Shown here piece after piece: positions 1 to 10,955 of a DNA stretch of 64,000 bases. Position numbers and translations under genes: made by a program. Origin of the DNA: Capronia americana (lineage: Eukaryota > Ascomycota > Eurotiomycetes > Chaetothyriales > Herpotrichiellaceae); contig JADWQD010000010.1 in assembly GCA_016110215.1 (NCBI GenBank), positions 434,001 through 498,000 on the forward strand. The letters are read 5' to 3'. The stretch's first letter is position 1; each line of letters begins with the position of its first letter. The notes below the pieces were generated by a model. That model searched no databases. It worked only from the letters and a program-made list of their open reading frames with translations, and was not told where the DNA came from.

Positions 1-1441
1 GAAGGTCATTTCGTGAGCTGGCCGATCTGGCGTGTACCAGGAGACATTGACGACTTTTTCGAACTCTTCGGCGTTTTGGATCGGCATGGGCATGTAGTCA
101 TCTGTGCTGACGATCTCGATGAAGTCCTCGCTGAACCGTTGCTTGAGGAGCTCGGCATACTTGTCGAATAAGACGAGGACGAAGTTGGACATGGCTGCGG
201 TGTTGAAGTTGAACTTGTTCATCGTTTGTATGAAGAGAGATATGAGGTTCTTGATCTTCAAGAGGTGCTCTGCGTTGTCGACGGCCGACAGCGCTCTGGA
301 CATGAGGGAGATGGCGGTCTGGCATAGCGAATCCCAGAGTTCTTCCACGTCGGTGGTGGAGCGGAGATCGGGCACCTTTTTCATCGTGGCGCGCTCCATG
401 ATGGCAAAGCCGGTGATATCTTCGAGGAGGGTGTGCAGGTCTCCCATCTCTTCATCAACAAGGGAGATGGAGTTTTGGAGCAGGAGGTCGCGTTGTGCTC
501 GACGACTGGCAGCATAGTCCGTCTTGAACTTCTCCATCTGCCCGAGCGACCGGTAGATGTGTAGTGCCTCAAACAGAGGCGTAAAGTCAACCTCGAGATC
601 CTCGCTCTTCAAGAGGTCGAATTCTTCATGTTCGTCGGCCACCAGCTCAATCGCCGAGTTCAGCTTGAAGTTGGCCAGGTACGGGTTCTTCTCGGATCTC
701 TCCTTGAGTCGCTGCTTCCGCAGATCCGTATGGTAGAAAGAGAGCTCTCCCAGGTACTGAGACATTTCGCGAACCCGGAAGAGCCAGGTGTTCAAATCGG
801 CCATGACTGCTTCAGCAATCGACTTCTGGGTTGCCGGTACAGACTTCTGGATGAGTTCGCTTAACTGATACTGGGTCACGCTTTGTAGATGTACACTTTG
901 CAGCTCATCCAGCGCTCGTAGGGCCGCATAGTGCTTCTTCTGATCGCGAAGCTCTTGAACTTGGTTCGCAAGCCGGAGGACTTCCAGACAGTCCTGCAGA
1001 GCGTGCCGGGCGTCTTCAATGTTCTGGCGGACGCCCCGGGACTCGACTAATGCTTTCTTCTGGTCTACGAGCCGTTCAGTACTAGCCTGGATCGACTGGT
1101 TCAATTCAAGGATCTCGTTCGTAAGCGTCACCGTCCCCTCGCGGATCCGGAGCAGCTGGTTGACGGACTTCACGAATTCCTGATGGTTGGTGTTGCATTC
1201 TCGTTCGATCTCGGTCTCGCGCTCACCGGCAAGGTTTGATAGCTGGTTCAGCAGATGGGCCGTCTTATTGCCAAAGCTGTAGTCTTTGATGTAAGGAATC
1301 AGCTGGTCCAAGGTATCTGCTTCGGACGACGAAGTGACGATCTTGATCCGCAGTCAGCTTACGATCGGGTCACACGGAAGGGCTATATACCTGCTGAAGG
1401 ACATTGTTCATGTCGTTTCTATATGGCGCTATCGAAGGCAT
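1..1441 (-). CDS. SEC15: Exocyst complex subunit Sec15 (partial, C-terminus beyond the window)
   Basis: Sec15 is the exocyst subunit that binds the Rab GTPase on secretory vesicles and tethers them at sites of polarised growth. Two exons are visible: 1391-1441 (17 codons from an ATG in the good context CCAACCATGCC) and 1-1341. They flank a 49-bp intron (1342-1390) with a GCTGAC branch point. About 464 residues can be read of a family length near 750-800. The N-terminus is helical (LDQLIPYIKDYS, then LLNQLSNLAGERE). It is followed by the long helical rod with the motifs MADLNTWLFRVRE and DDYMPMPIQNAEEFEKVV, which are characteristic of fungal Sec15. The reading frame stays open to base 1, so the stop codon and the C-terminal Rab-binding part lie outside. 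Family assignment is from remembered conservation and is strong. The exon 1 boundary is inferred. Confidence 0.88.
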
Positions 1442-2662
1442 GGTTGGGACGTATTTGATTTCTCGAGAAGGAGTTGTAGACAGCGATTAAGCCCGGCCTC
1501 GTCCAGACGATCTTGAGCGACTCGGATTCAGGGTGGCGCTCTTTTCACATATGCCAATGGAGAGTAGCGGCTCAGACAAAGACGATGCACTCAGTCTTGA
1601 AGAAGATATTGTTGCGCTAAGTTTTTTCATCACTCTGGTGTAGAATGGGTATTCTTGTGACAGTTCAAGGGGACAATGAGAGAACAGAAGCCATGCCATC
1701 CAGGCGAGGTTCACAGAACCCGCTAACGCTATGTGGTTAGCGCTTTCTTGGGTCAGGCGCTAGCGGTAGCGTTGTCGATCTCTCACAAACACCTCGCAAC
1801 CTCACTACCTCACATCTCTTTCAAGGTACTCTTCTCCCCATATCAATCATCATCTTTCTCAAGAAGTCAGAGCCCTGACAGCTTCGTGTTCTTTCAGTCC
1901 TATGGTAGCACACAGTTCAGTGTGGTTTGTACAGCACAGCAAGCAATCCCAGGATCAGAAGTCTGCAGACAGTGCATGTGGTGGACAGAAAGTGGCCGAT
2001 CTGAGAAAAGATATCAAACTTGTGTTCACAAAAAACGTCAGCAGGGACATTGCCTTAAGCCAATATGGCAAATAGCTGAGCAAGACGAAAAGAAGAATAA
2101 GAAAGAGCCCAACGCCGAATGTCTGCTGGAGAGCCTGTGTTCTCTCTTCAACTCTCAGATGGAGAGCCTTGGGGTGTCAGTGCCTCGCAGCCCGCGACAA
2201 ATTCTCTGGCCCATTGTTGGGCAATCTTCCGGACCGTTTTGCCTCCCGGCTGGACGATGATGTCGCCTGCAGCTGGGAAACAAGTCAAGTGAAGTCGCCC
2301 AGCCGTGTTGATGCGCAATGATGTCGCTGGACATGAGCTGCAATGTGAGTCCTGCAGGCTGCGACTTTGGCCTCGTATGGGATGCCCAATGCACGATCTC
2401 TGCCGCTGTTGAGGCTTATGATATGTGCCCCCGCATACAAATTTCTATGTGGAAGTGAACGATGTGTGTGATGGGTGCGGCTGGTTGAATGCTGCCACCA
2501 TCGACCTTCCCCTCGTTCATGAGCTCATCGACGCTCACTTTCTCCGACGACATCATCTCCCAGCCGACTATTTTGTCGTCAAGCTCATGTCGGACGCGTC
2601 GTTTGAAGCGGTCCATACCCGTTGTGGACGTTTTGGCAAGAGCACACAACATTGCTCTTTCC
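1442..2662. other. Intergenic region between SEC15 and the MEI2-like gene
   Basis: The two flanking genes diverge from here. No open frame with an ATG start and convincing protein character is seen. Short open stretches around 1730-2260 and 2416-2667 have no recognisable motifs and compete with each other on opposite strands. The region probably carries the SEC15 promoter and the distal MEI2 promoter. Confidence 0.5.
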
Positions 2663-2668
2663 TATAAA
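2663..2668 (+). promoter_or_regulatory. Probable TATA box of the MEI2-like gene
   Basis: A TATAAA element lies just upstream of a long CT-rich tract (about 2675-2850), which is the usual arrangement at transcription starts in filamentous fungi. It is about 480 bp from the start codon, which fits if the leader contains the proposed 5'UTR intron. Confidence 0.45.
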
Positions 2669-3148
2669 TTCCCCTCTCTTCCCCCACCAACTTGTTTCTC
2701 TCACTCTCAACAACCCTCACACTCCTTTCCCTGCAACACATTCCTTCTACGTTGTTCAAACCCTCGAATCATCTTGTTATTTGTCCTCACTCAATACATT
2801 CATTTCTTCAAAACCATCCCTCATTCATTTCAGCACATCCAAACACCTCATCTGGTAAGTTTTTTCATTGCCTTCAGCTCACTTGCCTACCAGAGGCAAG
2901 AGAGTTGAGAATTTCACTGAACATCACACATTCCATGCCCTGTCCCTGCCATTCTCCAGACACTCCAGCTTTCGTTATCATAGCCTTTCTCGGCTCTGGT
3001 ACAAGCATTGCAAACGTGTCACTTCAGCCGCACCTCATCGGCTTGAAGCACGTTGTTCACTTCCGCACCCTTACTTGATCACTTCCTTCCCACAACTCTC
3101 GATCACGCAGACAGCTAACCTTCATTTCATCTTTCGACAGATCCCAAC
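2669..3148 (+). promoter_or_regulatory. Pyrimidine-rich leader with a probable 5'UTR intron (about 2855-3140)
   Basis: The stretch is strongly CT-rich. A perfect donor GTAAGT begins at 2855, and a good acceptor (TTTCGACAG) ends at 3140, eight bases before the MEI2 start codon. Removing the 286-bp interval would leave a short leader. A long leader intron is plausible but not proven. Confidence 0.4.
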
Positions 3149-5819
3149 ATGTCCCCTCGTGGCACAGCCATGACTTCCTCTCCTCACTCTGTCGATGAGA
3201 CCACCAACCATGGTACTCCATCGACCAACATCACCGCATTCACCCCTGAGGCTGTGTCCAGCACCAAAGGACGTGTCTCTGGCTCGGCTCGCCGCCCTGT
3301 TCTCAGACTTCGCCCTAGTGAACGCAAGCTTGCTAGGTAAGTTCACCTGGTTACCCGCGCCTACTATTGCCACATAGCCACACACTCATCAATCCACCCC
3401 TCAAGTGAACACCTCACTGACTTGACCAGCCTTAGCGATGAGTCTGATGATGACATCTTCTTGTCTGCCCCAGCCGCCAAAGGAACTCAGCTCTCCCCCA
3501 CTGCCGAAGTCTTCACTCCTACATTGCCAACTGCCTTCATGAAGGATGTGGAGTTACAGGCTGGAAACAACTTTCATGCCCAAGAGGACGATGACCTGGT
3601 AAGTACATCCCTGTTTGAGACTTGCCTCTTTGGCAGCAGGCAGTCTAACACTTCAGCAGAATCGTCCCCCGCGCGAGTTTGAGTTCTTCCCAAATGGCGT
3701 TCCTGCAGCTCGTCGTGCCCAGGTCGATGCCGATGTCCGCAACCACCAGTTTGGCCTCATCGATATCAACCAAGTCCCCTTCAACAACGTCGCTCGTATA
3801 TATGTACATGACATCACCATCACCGAAGGTGTCTTCAGTACCGACGAAGGTTTCTCTCGCTCTTTCTTGGTCAGCGGCGTGCCGTTCGGGTTCCCTTCGC
3901 GTGTCATCGGCAACCACTTCACGGTATGTTGTGTCAGTCCTTCGGCCGTGGCTTCAGGTACTAACTATGTAGGTGGAGAGGTTTCCAAGTCTCAGAGGTG
4001 TCAATGCTACTAGGCTCCCAAGTGGCCTCTTCGTCGTCTCTTGCTCTGATATCCGCGAGACCCGAGAAGCCGTCGCCGTCACCAAGTCTATCCTGCCCTT
4101 TGCCACGCTCATGCCATGCAGCGGCAAGACTTACGCAGGAGAGATTGGTGGAGATGCAACCCTCGCCAGTGACTACGAAGGACAGATGATCCTCAGCATC
4201 TACTACAATCCCAATGCTGCTGCTCCACCAGTCGAGGCACGTCCAGTTATTGCTGAGATCAAACGTCTTCTTGACCAATGTGGTGATGTCAAGGCTTTCC
4301 ATACCTGCACTTCTCTCCAGACCCATGTTCGAGAGGTCCGAGTCGAATTCTACAATGCCGACCATGTTGACGTCGCCAAGGATGTCATTCGTGGCACGGT
4401 CATCCAGGTACGCCTTCAACTCCAGACTTGTGTGCTCGCTGACTTCTTCAGGGTTGTGTCCTCGACGCTAGGCCATTCCAGCCAGACGTCCGTATCCCGA
4501 TTCCCTACGATGACGAAGACCTCGAGGCATTGCAGCAGCTTTCCATCACTGGTCGCTCCAGAGTTCCCGTCGATGATGAGGACTATGCTCGCCTTGCTCA
4601 TAACATCCATCGTGAAGGTCTTCAACGTGGCCGTCGCGTCGCGCAGAACATGAACCACAACGCCGTTGACGTTGCTCGCATCCAAGCTGGGCTTGATGTC
4701 CGCACCACTGTGAGTATATCTTCGTTCTTGCCCTTCCCGATCTTCAACTGCTAACCCTACCTTCGGATCATGCTTCGCAACATACCAAATCGCGTCGATC
4801 AGCCGATGTTGAAGACCCTTCTCGACGTTACTAGCCGTGGTCGCTATGACTTCGTGTACCTTCGCATCGACTTTGCTAACAACTGCAATGTTGGTTACGC
4901 CTTCATCAACTTCACCGACGCTCAGTCCATCGTTCCCTTCGTCCTTGCTCGCGCCGGTAAGCGCTGGAACTGCTTCAATTCAGACAAAGTTGCCGAAGTC
5001 TCCTATGCGAGTGAGTACTCCCTCACTTCATGCCGTTACCCTTTACTAACTGTTCCTCAGCGATCCAAGGTAGAGACTGCCTTGTTCAGAAGTTCCGCAA
5101 CTCCTCCGTCATGCTTGAGCACCCTGCCTTCCGTCCTAAGGTAAGTCCACATCCTCATAGTTTCGTTCTCAACTAACAAAGTTCCAGCTCTTCATCGCCG
5201 GCAACTTTCCCAACGCAGGTCAAGAAGAGAAGTTCCCTGAGCCAGACAACCAATCCAAGATGCGTCGTTCGGTCGAAAATGCCGAACATGTCGGTCTGTT
5301 TGTCCCTATGCATGCTGAAAACAATCCACGGTACCCCCAACCCCGCGCACCTGCCCTTGCTTTTCACCAACGCACTCCCTTCTTGCGCCGTGCTGGCAAC
5401 TTCAATTTTGAAGACAACCGCCGCCGTGGCGTCTACCTTCCTCCGGCTCGCGTTGTCAAGCCAGACCCTATGGAACCCAAGGCCTTCCCCAAACACTCCT
5501 CTCCAACCCATCGCCGAATTCCCTTCCTCGTTGACACCAGAAGCCCTTACGATCCCTTTGCGGGTCGCCCTTCTGCCTCCACGTGAGACATACTTATTCT
5601 TATCACGTTGTTCTGAGCCGTGTACTGATATCTCTTCTCCTTACAGGTCTTTTCGCCCCTAGACAAGGCCAGGCGTACCGAGAAGAGCAACGTCGTCGAC
5701 GTTCGCAGTTCGATCGTGGCACCCCTGGTGCTGAGCACGAGTTGGGTGTTGCACCACGTTACCGCCTTCAGGATCCAGCATTGGAACATGTCAATCATAT
5801 GCATCTTCAACACTTCTAA
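3149..5819 (+). CDS. Mei2-like RNA-binding protein (nine coding exons)
   Basis: Mei2-family proteins bind RNA through a distinctive C-terminal RRM and control meiosis or cell fate. The exons I infer are 3149-3336, 3430-3598, 3660-3923, 3973-4407, 4452-4709, 4767-5010, 5061-5140, 5188-5582 and 5663-5819, giving about 729 residues. Exon 4 encodes an RRM-like region (residues about 208-350). Exons 6 and 7 encode the Mei2-type third RRM from about residue 438, with IMLRNIPNRVDQ (RNP2) and NNCNVGYAFINF (RNP1). The last 180 residues are basic and proline/arginine-rich. Two junctions are odd. The intron after 4709 has no AG where exon 6 should begin (the sequence is TTCGG), while the next AG, at 4801-4802, stays in frame but removes RNP2. 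The last intron has two acceptors (5646 and 5662), and the first gives an early stop. Family call strong, exact splicing uncertain. Confidence 0.85.
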
Positions 5820-6730
5820 CTCGGCATGGTTGTGGCGCTGGACGTCTTGCGATGTTTCAGGTCACTGTTGGTATCATGGTCATTGGTGATGTCTTTGTCC
5901 TGGAAATCACTTCTTGCCTCTCGGCTTGGATGGTTCTCCTGCAGGCATTATGGAGTGCAATGGTTGTGCACTTGGCGTCTTGTTGCAGAGTTGTGCACCG
6001 AAGGATGGATGTGCTGGATTGCCCCCCTTGCCCCCCTCATTGTTTGCCCCCTTATGTGTTATTACACATCTGCCCTAATACTTCCCCCCAAATCCTGCAA
6101 GTTTTCCTTTGTTTCTGTTGGTGGAATTTGCGCTGGGTTGTCATTGAATGCGATGTGCAGAAGAGACATGGTCAAAGAATGAACTTCATCAGAAACACTC
6201 ATGTACCATCGGCACTGTGCACTGATCACTAGGAGTGATCATAGCTAGTCATCAATCAACCCATTTCATATCCTGCATCTTCCTTTGTCGCCGAATTTGT
6301 GTGCAAACAGCGAATTTAGGTAGGGCGTGGGAGTTCATCGGTGCTGCTTAGGAGCTCCACTGAGAACATGCCACAAACTGCAGCTCCGCATTGTGCCTCT
6401 GAGACTGGACCACTCCATCGAGTTCAGTGGAAGAATGACATGTCTGATAAGGCAGACGGTTCTGAGAACCCAAGCATCCTCAGACATCACCGTTCGCAAC
6501 CAGGTCAACGTTGCTTGGCACAACCGCAACTGAAGAACAACAGTCAGAAACAACCCCGCCTCCAAACACGGACCGTTTTCCAGGCCGCTGTCACCGAGTT
6601 TCATCCATCGGTGCAGTCGAAAGCGACGCTCGAGACAGCCTAGCTGAAAGGCTCCAGCAGTGCCTTCAAGGCGATGCGACTTTACTTGTCAAATCGATAG
6701 CCTGTTTTTGGCCCAACCTTGCCGCGAACT
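5820..6730. other. Intergenic region, no gene seen
   Basis: This holds the 3' flank of the MEI2-like gene, including a C-rich segment near 6020-6090, and the upstream region of the Zn2Cys6 regulator. Open stretches on both strands are short and lack motifs. The frame of the downstream regulator is open for a short way upstream, but its first ATG is at 6731. Confidence 0.5.
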
Positions 6731-8905
6731 ATGACGGACTTCTCAAGTTTGACCAGCAGATTTCGGGCGGTTCCAAGGGAGAATTTGCAGGACTCGGCCG
6801 CTGCAAAGGTAGCCAAAAGACCTCGAGACTCGCACGTGTGTGCGCAATGCCGGAGATCCAAGCTGAAGTGTGATCGGAATCTGCCCTGCTCAAGCTGCGT
6901 GAAAAGAGGGGATGCTGTCCATTGTAGCTATCCACGTCAGTCTGGCGGTAGCAGGCATAACGACGACAACAGGGGCAACCGACAAACAGTGGCCGAAGAT
7001 AGGCTCTTGCATCTGGAGTCACTGGTCAAGCAGCTGATGGAAACTCAAGCCTTGACACAGGATAACAGCACGGAGGCGCCAGCAAAACCGGCCACGCCAC
7101 CAGCTGTGCCTTCGGACCCTGTCCATCAAGAAGAGGCGCTCGAAGCAGCGAGATACGTTGGCTCGACGCATTGGTCGGCCATTTTGGATGACATTCAAGA
7201 GCTGAGAGCCGTCCTAGGCGATGCCACCTCTTATCCGGAGACAATCGAGAGACCTATCGCGCCGATCGCCTATCTCACCCTCGGTGGCCAGCCAGAGTTG
7301 ATCTTTGGCTCCTCTGACAACTACTCTCTAGAGCAGATTTTATCACTACATTTGCCCCCGAAGCCCGAGGTGGACCGGCTTCTGTCGATCTACTTCCAAG
7401 GCGAGATATTCATCGTACCGGTCATCCATACCCACCAGTTCCAACGCCAATACCAAGATTTCTGGGCAGACACCGTTTCTGCCAACCCCCTTTGGGTCTC
7501 CACCTTGTTCTCGGTCTGCTGTATAGCAAATCTAATCAAGGCTGCCCAGGCACAGGCATCACCAGGTGCCTCGCTGACGACCACCATCTCCAGGCTACAC
7601 ACAGCTGCTGCGCAATGTCTCGTTCTCGGGGAGTACTACCGTCCCCAGCCACAGGCTGTGGAAGCGTTCGCTCTGTATGCTCAATGCAAAAATCTTTGGA
7701 CCCTCGACCCCTCACGCGAAGCTGGGGCCATCCTCGGCATGGTGGTGCGCATGGCGTATGAGATGGGCTACCACCGAGATCCGGATTCGTACGGCTCCTT
7801 CTCTGTATTCGAAGGCGAAATGCGGAGGCGTTTCTGGTCTGCATGCAAGCAAATCGACCTGATGATCTCCTTCCAACTCGGACTGCCGAGCAACATTCGT
7901 CTGGAAACCACCGACACGAAGCCACCGAGAAATCTCGTGGACTCGGATTTCGACGAAGATACAACAGTCTTGCCACCGTCTCGGCCCGAAAATGAACCAA
8001 CGAGGATGCTCTGGTTCATTGTAAAGGATCGGCAGATGCCTGGCTTCAGCAAGGTATGCCAGGACGCGCTTTCATTTCGGGAGAAGACCGAGACGGAAGT
8101 CCTCGAACTCGATTATGAAATTCAGCAGATGTATGATACGATCCCCGAGATCATGCGCACTCGGAAACTCTCCGAGTCAATAATGGACCCGCCGTTTCTT
8201 ATCATGACGAGGCTGTACGTCGAATACATCTACCTCAAGAGCTTGATGGTGCTTCATCGTCGTTACATGGCTCGGGGCGTTGTGTCGAGCACCCATTCTT
8301 GCATCAACGCGGGCAAGCGGCTGGTGGGCCAGTTCATTGACATGTATGCAGAGTTCACGGAAGGTGGCCAACTATTCACAGAACGCTGGATGCTCAGCAA
8401 CATCACCATGAATGATTTCCTGTTGGGAGTCATGGTGCTGTGTCTGGCTGTCCACCTCCGGCGAAAGAGCATTTCGAGAAGTGGGGAGTCCATTATCAAC
8501 AGTTCCACGGAGATCGAAGTCTTAGGTCTGCTGGATCAGTCCCATGCCATCTGCGTGGAGAAGTCTAGTTGTAGTAAAGATGCGCAACGAGTTGCCCGGG
8601 CAGTCCGCCTGATACTGGACGGCGTGAGGCTTTCGAGCCCGCAGACTGGCGGTCTGAATGTGGCTCTGTCGACGCCGGGCAGCATCGGCAACTCGTATGG
8701 TGGCGTCAGTATGACGGGTCTGTCGCTGCAACCTCAGACCGAACAGCCCTTCTTCCCCGAGATCGAAAATGCCTCTTTTGACACTTTGGATCCCTTCAGC
8801 TTCATGGGCAACGACTTCGACAACGTCAACTGGATGTCATTTGAGCCGCAGATGTCCACTCAAGGAGCGCCGTCGTCGTACCTAGACCAGGCTGGGCCGT
8901 CGTGA
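6731..8905 (+). CDS. Zn(II)2Cys6 transcription factor with fungal-specific regulatory domain
   Basis: This is a single-exon gene of 724 residues, started at the first in-frame ATG (MTDFSSLTSR). The binuclear zinc cluster is at C37, C40, C47, C53, C56 and C65 (CAQCRRSKLKCDRNLPC core), with spacing C-X2-C-X6-C-X5-C-X2-C-X8-C. A short basic linker and a coiled-coil-like segment (DRLLHLESLVKQLMETQ) follow for dimerisation. The middle-homology or fungal_trans domain runs roughly from residue 205 to 480, including LWTLDPSREAGAILGMVVRMAYEMGYHRD and the usual RRRFWSACKQIDLMISFQLGLP-type segment. The C-terminal 80 residues are rich in acidic, Phe and Gly residues, as in activation domains. Targets cannot be deduced. 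It converges with the dehydrogenase at 9016-9925, which may or may not be related in function. Confidence 0.9.
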   Translation: MTDFSSLTSRFRAVPRENLQDSAAAKVAKRPRDSHVCAQCRRSKLKCDRNLPCSSCVKRGDAVHCSYPRQSGGSRHNDDNRGNRQTVAEDRLLHLESLVKQLMETQALTQDNSTEAPAKPATPPAVPSDPVHQEEALEAARYVGSTHWSAILDDIQELRAVLGDATSYPETIERPIAPIAYLTLGGQPELIFGSSDNYSLEQILSLHLPPKPEVDRLLSIYFQGEIFIVPVIHTHQFQRQYQDFWADTVSANPLWVSTLFSVCCIANLIKAAQAQASPGASLTTTISRLHTAAAQCLVLGEYYRPQPQAVEAFALYAQCKNLWTLDPSREAGAILGMVVRMAYEMGYHRDPDSYGSFSVFEGEMRRRFWSACKQIDLMISFQLGLPSNIRLETTDTKPPRNLVDSDFDEDTTVLPPSRPENEPTRMLWFIVKDRQMPGFSKVCQDALSFREKTETEVLELDYEIQQMYDTIPEIMRTRKLSESIMDPPFLIMTRLYVEYIYLKSLMVLHRRYMARGVVSSTHSCINAGKRLVGQFIDMYAEFTEGGQLFTERWMLSNITMNDFLLGVMVLCLAVHLRRKSISRSGESIINSSTEIEVLGLLDQSHAICVEKSSCSKDAQRVARAVRLILDGVRLSSPQTGGLNVALSTPGSIGNSYGGVSMTGLSLQPQTEQPFFPEIENASFDTLDPFSFMGNDFDNVNWMSFEPQMSTQGAPSSYLDQAGPS

Positions 8906-9015
8906 GGATGAAAATGGACCCGATTCAGCTGTTCGCGTCGAGCCTGGTCGAGAACATCCTGACTATACCGCCTAAAAGGAGGCATCATCGCCGCATTACA
9001 TCTGACGTAGGATCA

Positions 9016-9925
9016 TCACCACGGCTGCACCCCTGCCTTCCTGACCGCCAACCCGACGTCTGCGTCCCTCTCGCCTTCGACGACACTTCTAACGAAATCG
9101 GCGCCGATGCTTGGATCCAACGCGCCCATCTTCCTGAGGAATTCAGGATCACCCGTTCCAAGACCAGTCGCCAGCATCCCCGGGCTTACGGCCCAACACT
9201 TGACACCATCCCCGCTCAACACCCTCACCCACTCTCGCACCATCATGTTCAACCCCGTCTTGGAAGCACGGTACGCAGGCACGCCGATGCCGTTGAAGCT
9301 CTGCACATCCTTCGGCCAGCCCTTGTCCGACGGCGGCCGGTTCACCGGCACAGCCAGATTGGTGGATTCCGTGAGCGTCGCCGTCCCGCTCGTGATGAAC
9401 AGCACGCGGGGGTCCGACGACTTGAGCAGCAACGGCACCAGCGTGTACGTCAGGATATACGTGCCCGTGACGTTGACGTCCCAGGATTTGTTCCACATTT
9501 CGCGCATCCCTAGGGCGCCTTTGTACAGACTTTGGTCGAACTGGCCTCCTGTGATACATCGTGCGCGGATGGTTAGCATTAGCCTTTCCACGGCAGAACT
9601 GTGCTTGCTTCTTGCTCGGAAGCATGTCGGCCACCCACTCACCAGCGTTGTTGACCAGCACGTCAATTCGTCCCCAGTCATTCTCGACCCGCTGCTTCAA
9701 CTTCTCGATACTCGCATCATCCTCGATGTCGATCTGCACGGGGTGCACCTCGCTCGAACTGGCGGGGTATTCTTTCCTCACACCTTCTGCGGCGGCAGTG
9801 GCTTTGTTGACGTCCCGACCGCCCAGAAGGATGGTGTACGGCCTGGAGGACCGCAGGAGGGATTTGACAGTCTCGAGACCGAGGCCTGTATTCGCGCCAG
9901 TGATGAGGATGATTGTCGAGGACAT
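9016..9925 (-). CDS. Short-chain dehydrogenase/reductase (SDR), two exons
   Basis: This is an NAD(P)-dependent oxidoreductase of the classical SDR family, 271 residues. The exons are 9643-9925 and 9016-9548. The 94-bp intron splits the NNAG motif: donor GTGAGT, branch GCTAAC, acceptor CACAG. The cofactor motif TGANTGLG is at residues 9-16, NNAG at 92-95, the catalytic Ser in the FITSG stretch near 148, and Tyr187/Lys191 in YRASK. All the catalytic residues are therefore present, so the enzyme should be active. After the active site comes a typical PG motif (AVSPGMLATGLG). There is no signal peptide or membrane segment, so it is probably cytosolic. The substrate is unknown; the family includes carbonyl and ketone reductases of secondary metabolism and general detoxification. 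Confidence 0.9.
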
Positions 9926-10496
9926 TGTTGGTGATGGGCGTCAATGCGCGTGACGGCAGGGGCGAGCAAGGATGGACAGGGACGAACAGTGAAGCGGCGC
10001 CGTATGTAACCTATATGAGGGCACGAAGTCTTCTATATCCTTCCTCGCAGTAAAGTACTGTAGTTGACAGGCTGTCGGTATGGCATATAATTAAAGGAAC
10101 GGGAAGAATGGGCTTGAAGTCGTGCGGCCGTACCGGGCGGTGTGTATGCAAGAAAGATGCCGAAGAAATTCAACGCCGCACGCAGACAAAAGTCTAGGAT
10201 TCGACTGCTCGATCTACTCACGTACCTACGCACGTATATATACATCTCCCTGTATTTGGTTCAACGTACGTACTGTGTATGCATCCACGTATCAATATCT
10301 CTATTCGCATACTCGCGAGCCAGGTACGAGTACGTAGCACACCACTCGTTGTCGGGGCGGAGGAGGCACGGCGCGGCTGAGCGAAATTTCCCCTTCCGGC
10401 CATCTCTGGTCGTCCCTGTCTCTCTGTGTCCACTCCCGCAACCCGTAAGCAATAGGATAAGTGTCCACCCTTACTGTATAACGATACTATTGCTTA

Positions 10497-10525
10497 GCCC
10501 CTGCAGCCCCTGGCAGCCCCTGGTG
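10497..10525. repeat. Short tandem repeat, CAGCCCCTG-like unit
   Basis: About three imperfect copies of a 9-bp unit (CAGCCCCTG / GCAGCCCCTGG) follow each other directly in non-coding DNA. Confidence 0.6.
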
Positions 10526-10623
10526 GTGTCCCCAGCCTCCGGTAAACTTCGCACTCGTACTCGTACTTATGTACTAGGTCGTCACTTTCGTGCTACGTAT
10601 TCGACATCGCCTTCCCTGCGAGG

Positions 10624-10648
10624 CGACTTGACTTTGACTTTGACTTTG
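10624..10648. repeat. Microsatellite (GACTTT)n
   Basis: Three perfect copies of GACTTT are preceded by a partial copy, in the non-coding interval between the SDR and the peroxidase. Confidence 0.75.
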
Positions 10649-10834
10649 GCGCGGGACGACGGATGGGGAAATTCGGCTCAGCCGGCGGGGGGGCATCCAG
10701 CATGTGCGCGTCATACGTAGTAGTTACTCCGGTATGTATGTACGCCCGTACCCAGTCACCAGTATGTCTAGTCTAGTCCGGTCTAGTATACACACACTCA
10801 CACACAGATCCACAACAGGTGCTGGTCCTGCTTG

Positions 10835-10870
10835 CTACTCGTACTCGTACTCGTGCTGGTGCTGATACTG
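10835..10870. repeat. Microsatellite (ACTCGT)n grading into GCTGGT/GCTGAT
   Basis: Three ACTCGT units run directly into hexamers of GCTGGT type. A related ACTCGTACTCGTAC stretch lies near 10550. Confidence 0.7.
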
Positions 10871-10932
10871 TCGTCGTTACCGGCTCCGAAGCGGAGTAAT
10901 TAAGGGCGGGCATGCAGGGCAGCTCTCACATC

Positions 10933-10955
10933 CGAGCCTGAGCCCGAGCCCGAGT
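10933..10955. repeat. Microsatellite (GAGCCY)n
   Basis: Successive GAGCCT, GAGCCC, GAGCCC and GAG units lie in non-coding DNA. Confidence 0.65.

Noticed and set aside
1733..2260. 175-codon plus-strand open frame upstream of MEI2
   Set aside because: No ATG at its start, no motif, and it would overlap the SEC15/MEI2 promoter region.
2416..2667. Overlapping 78- and 80-codon frames on both strands
   Set aside because: Some stretches read like protein, but the two strands compete, neither has a family signature, and the TATA box of MEI2 lies at the right edge.
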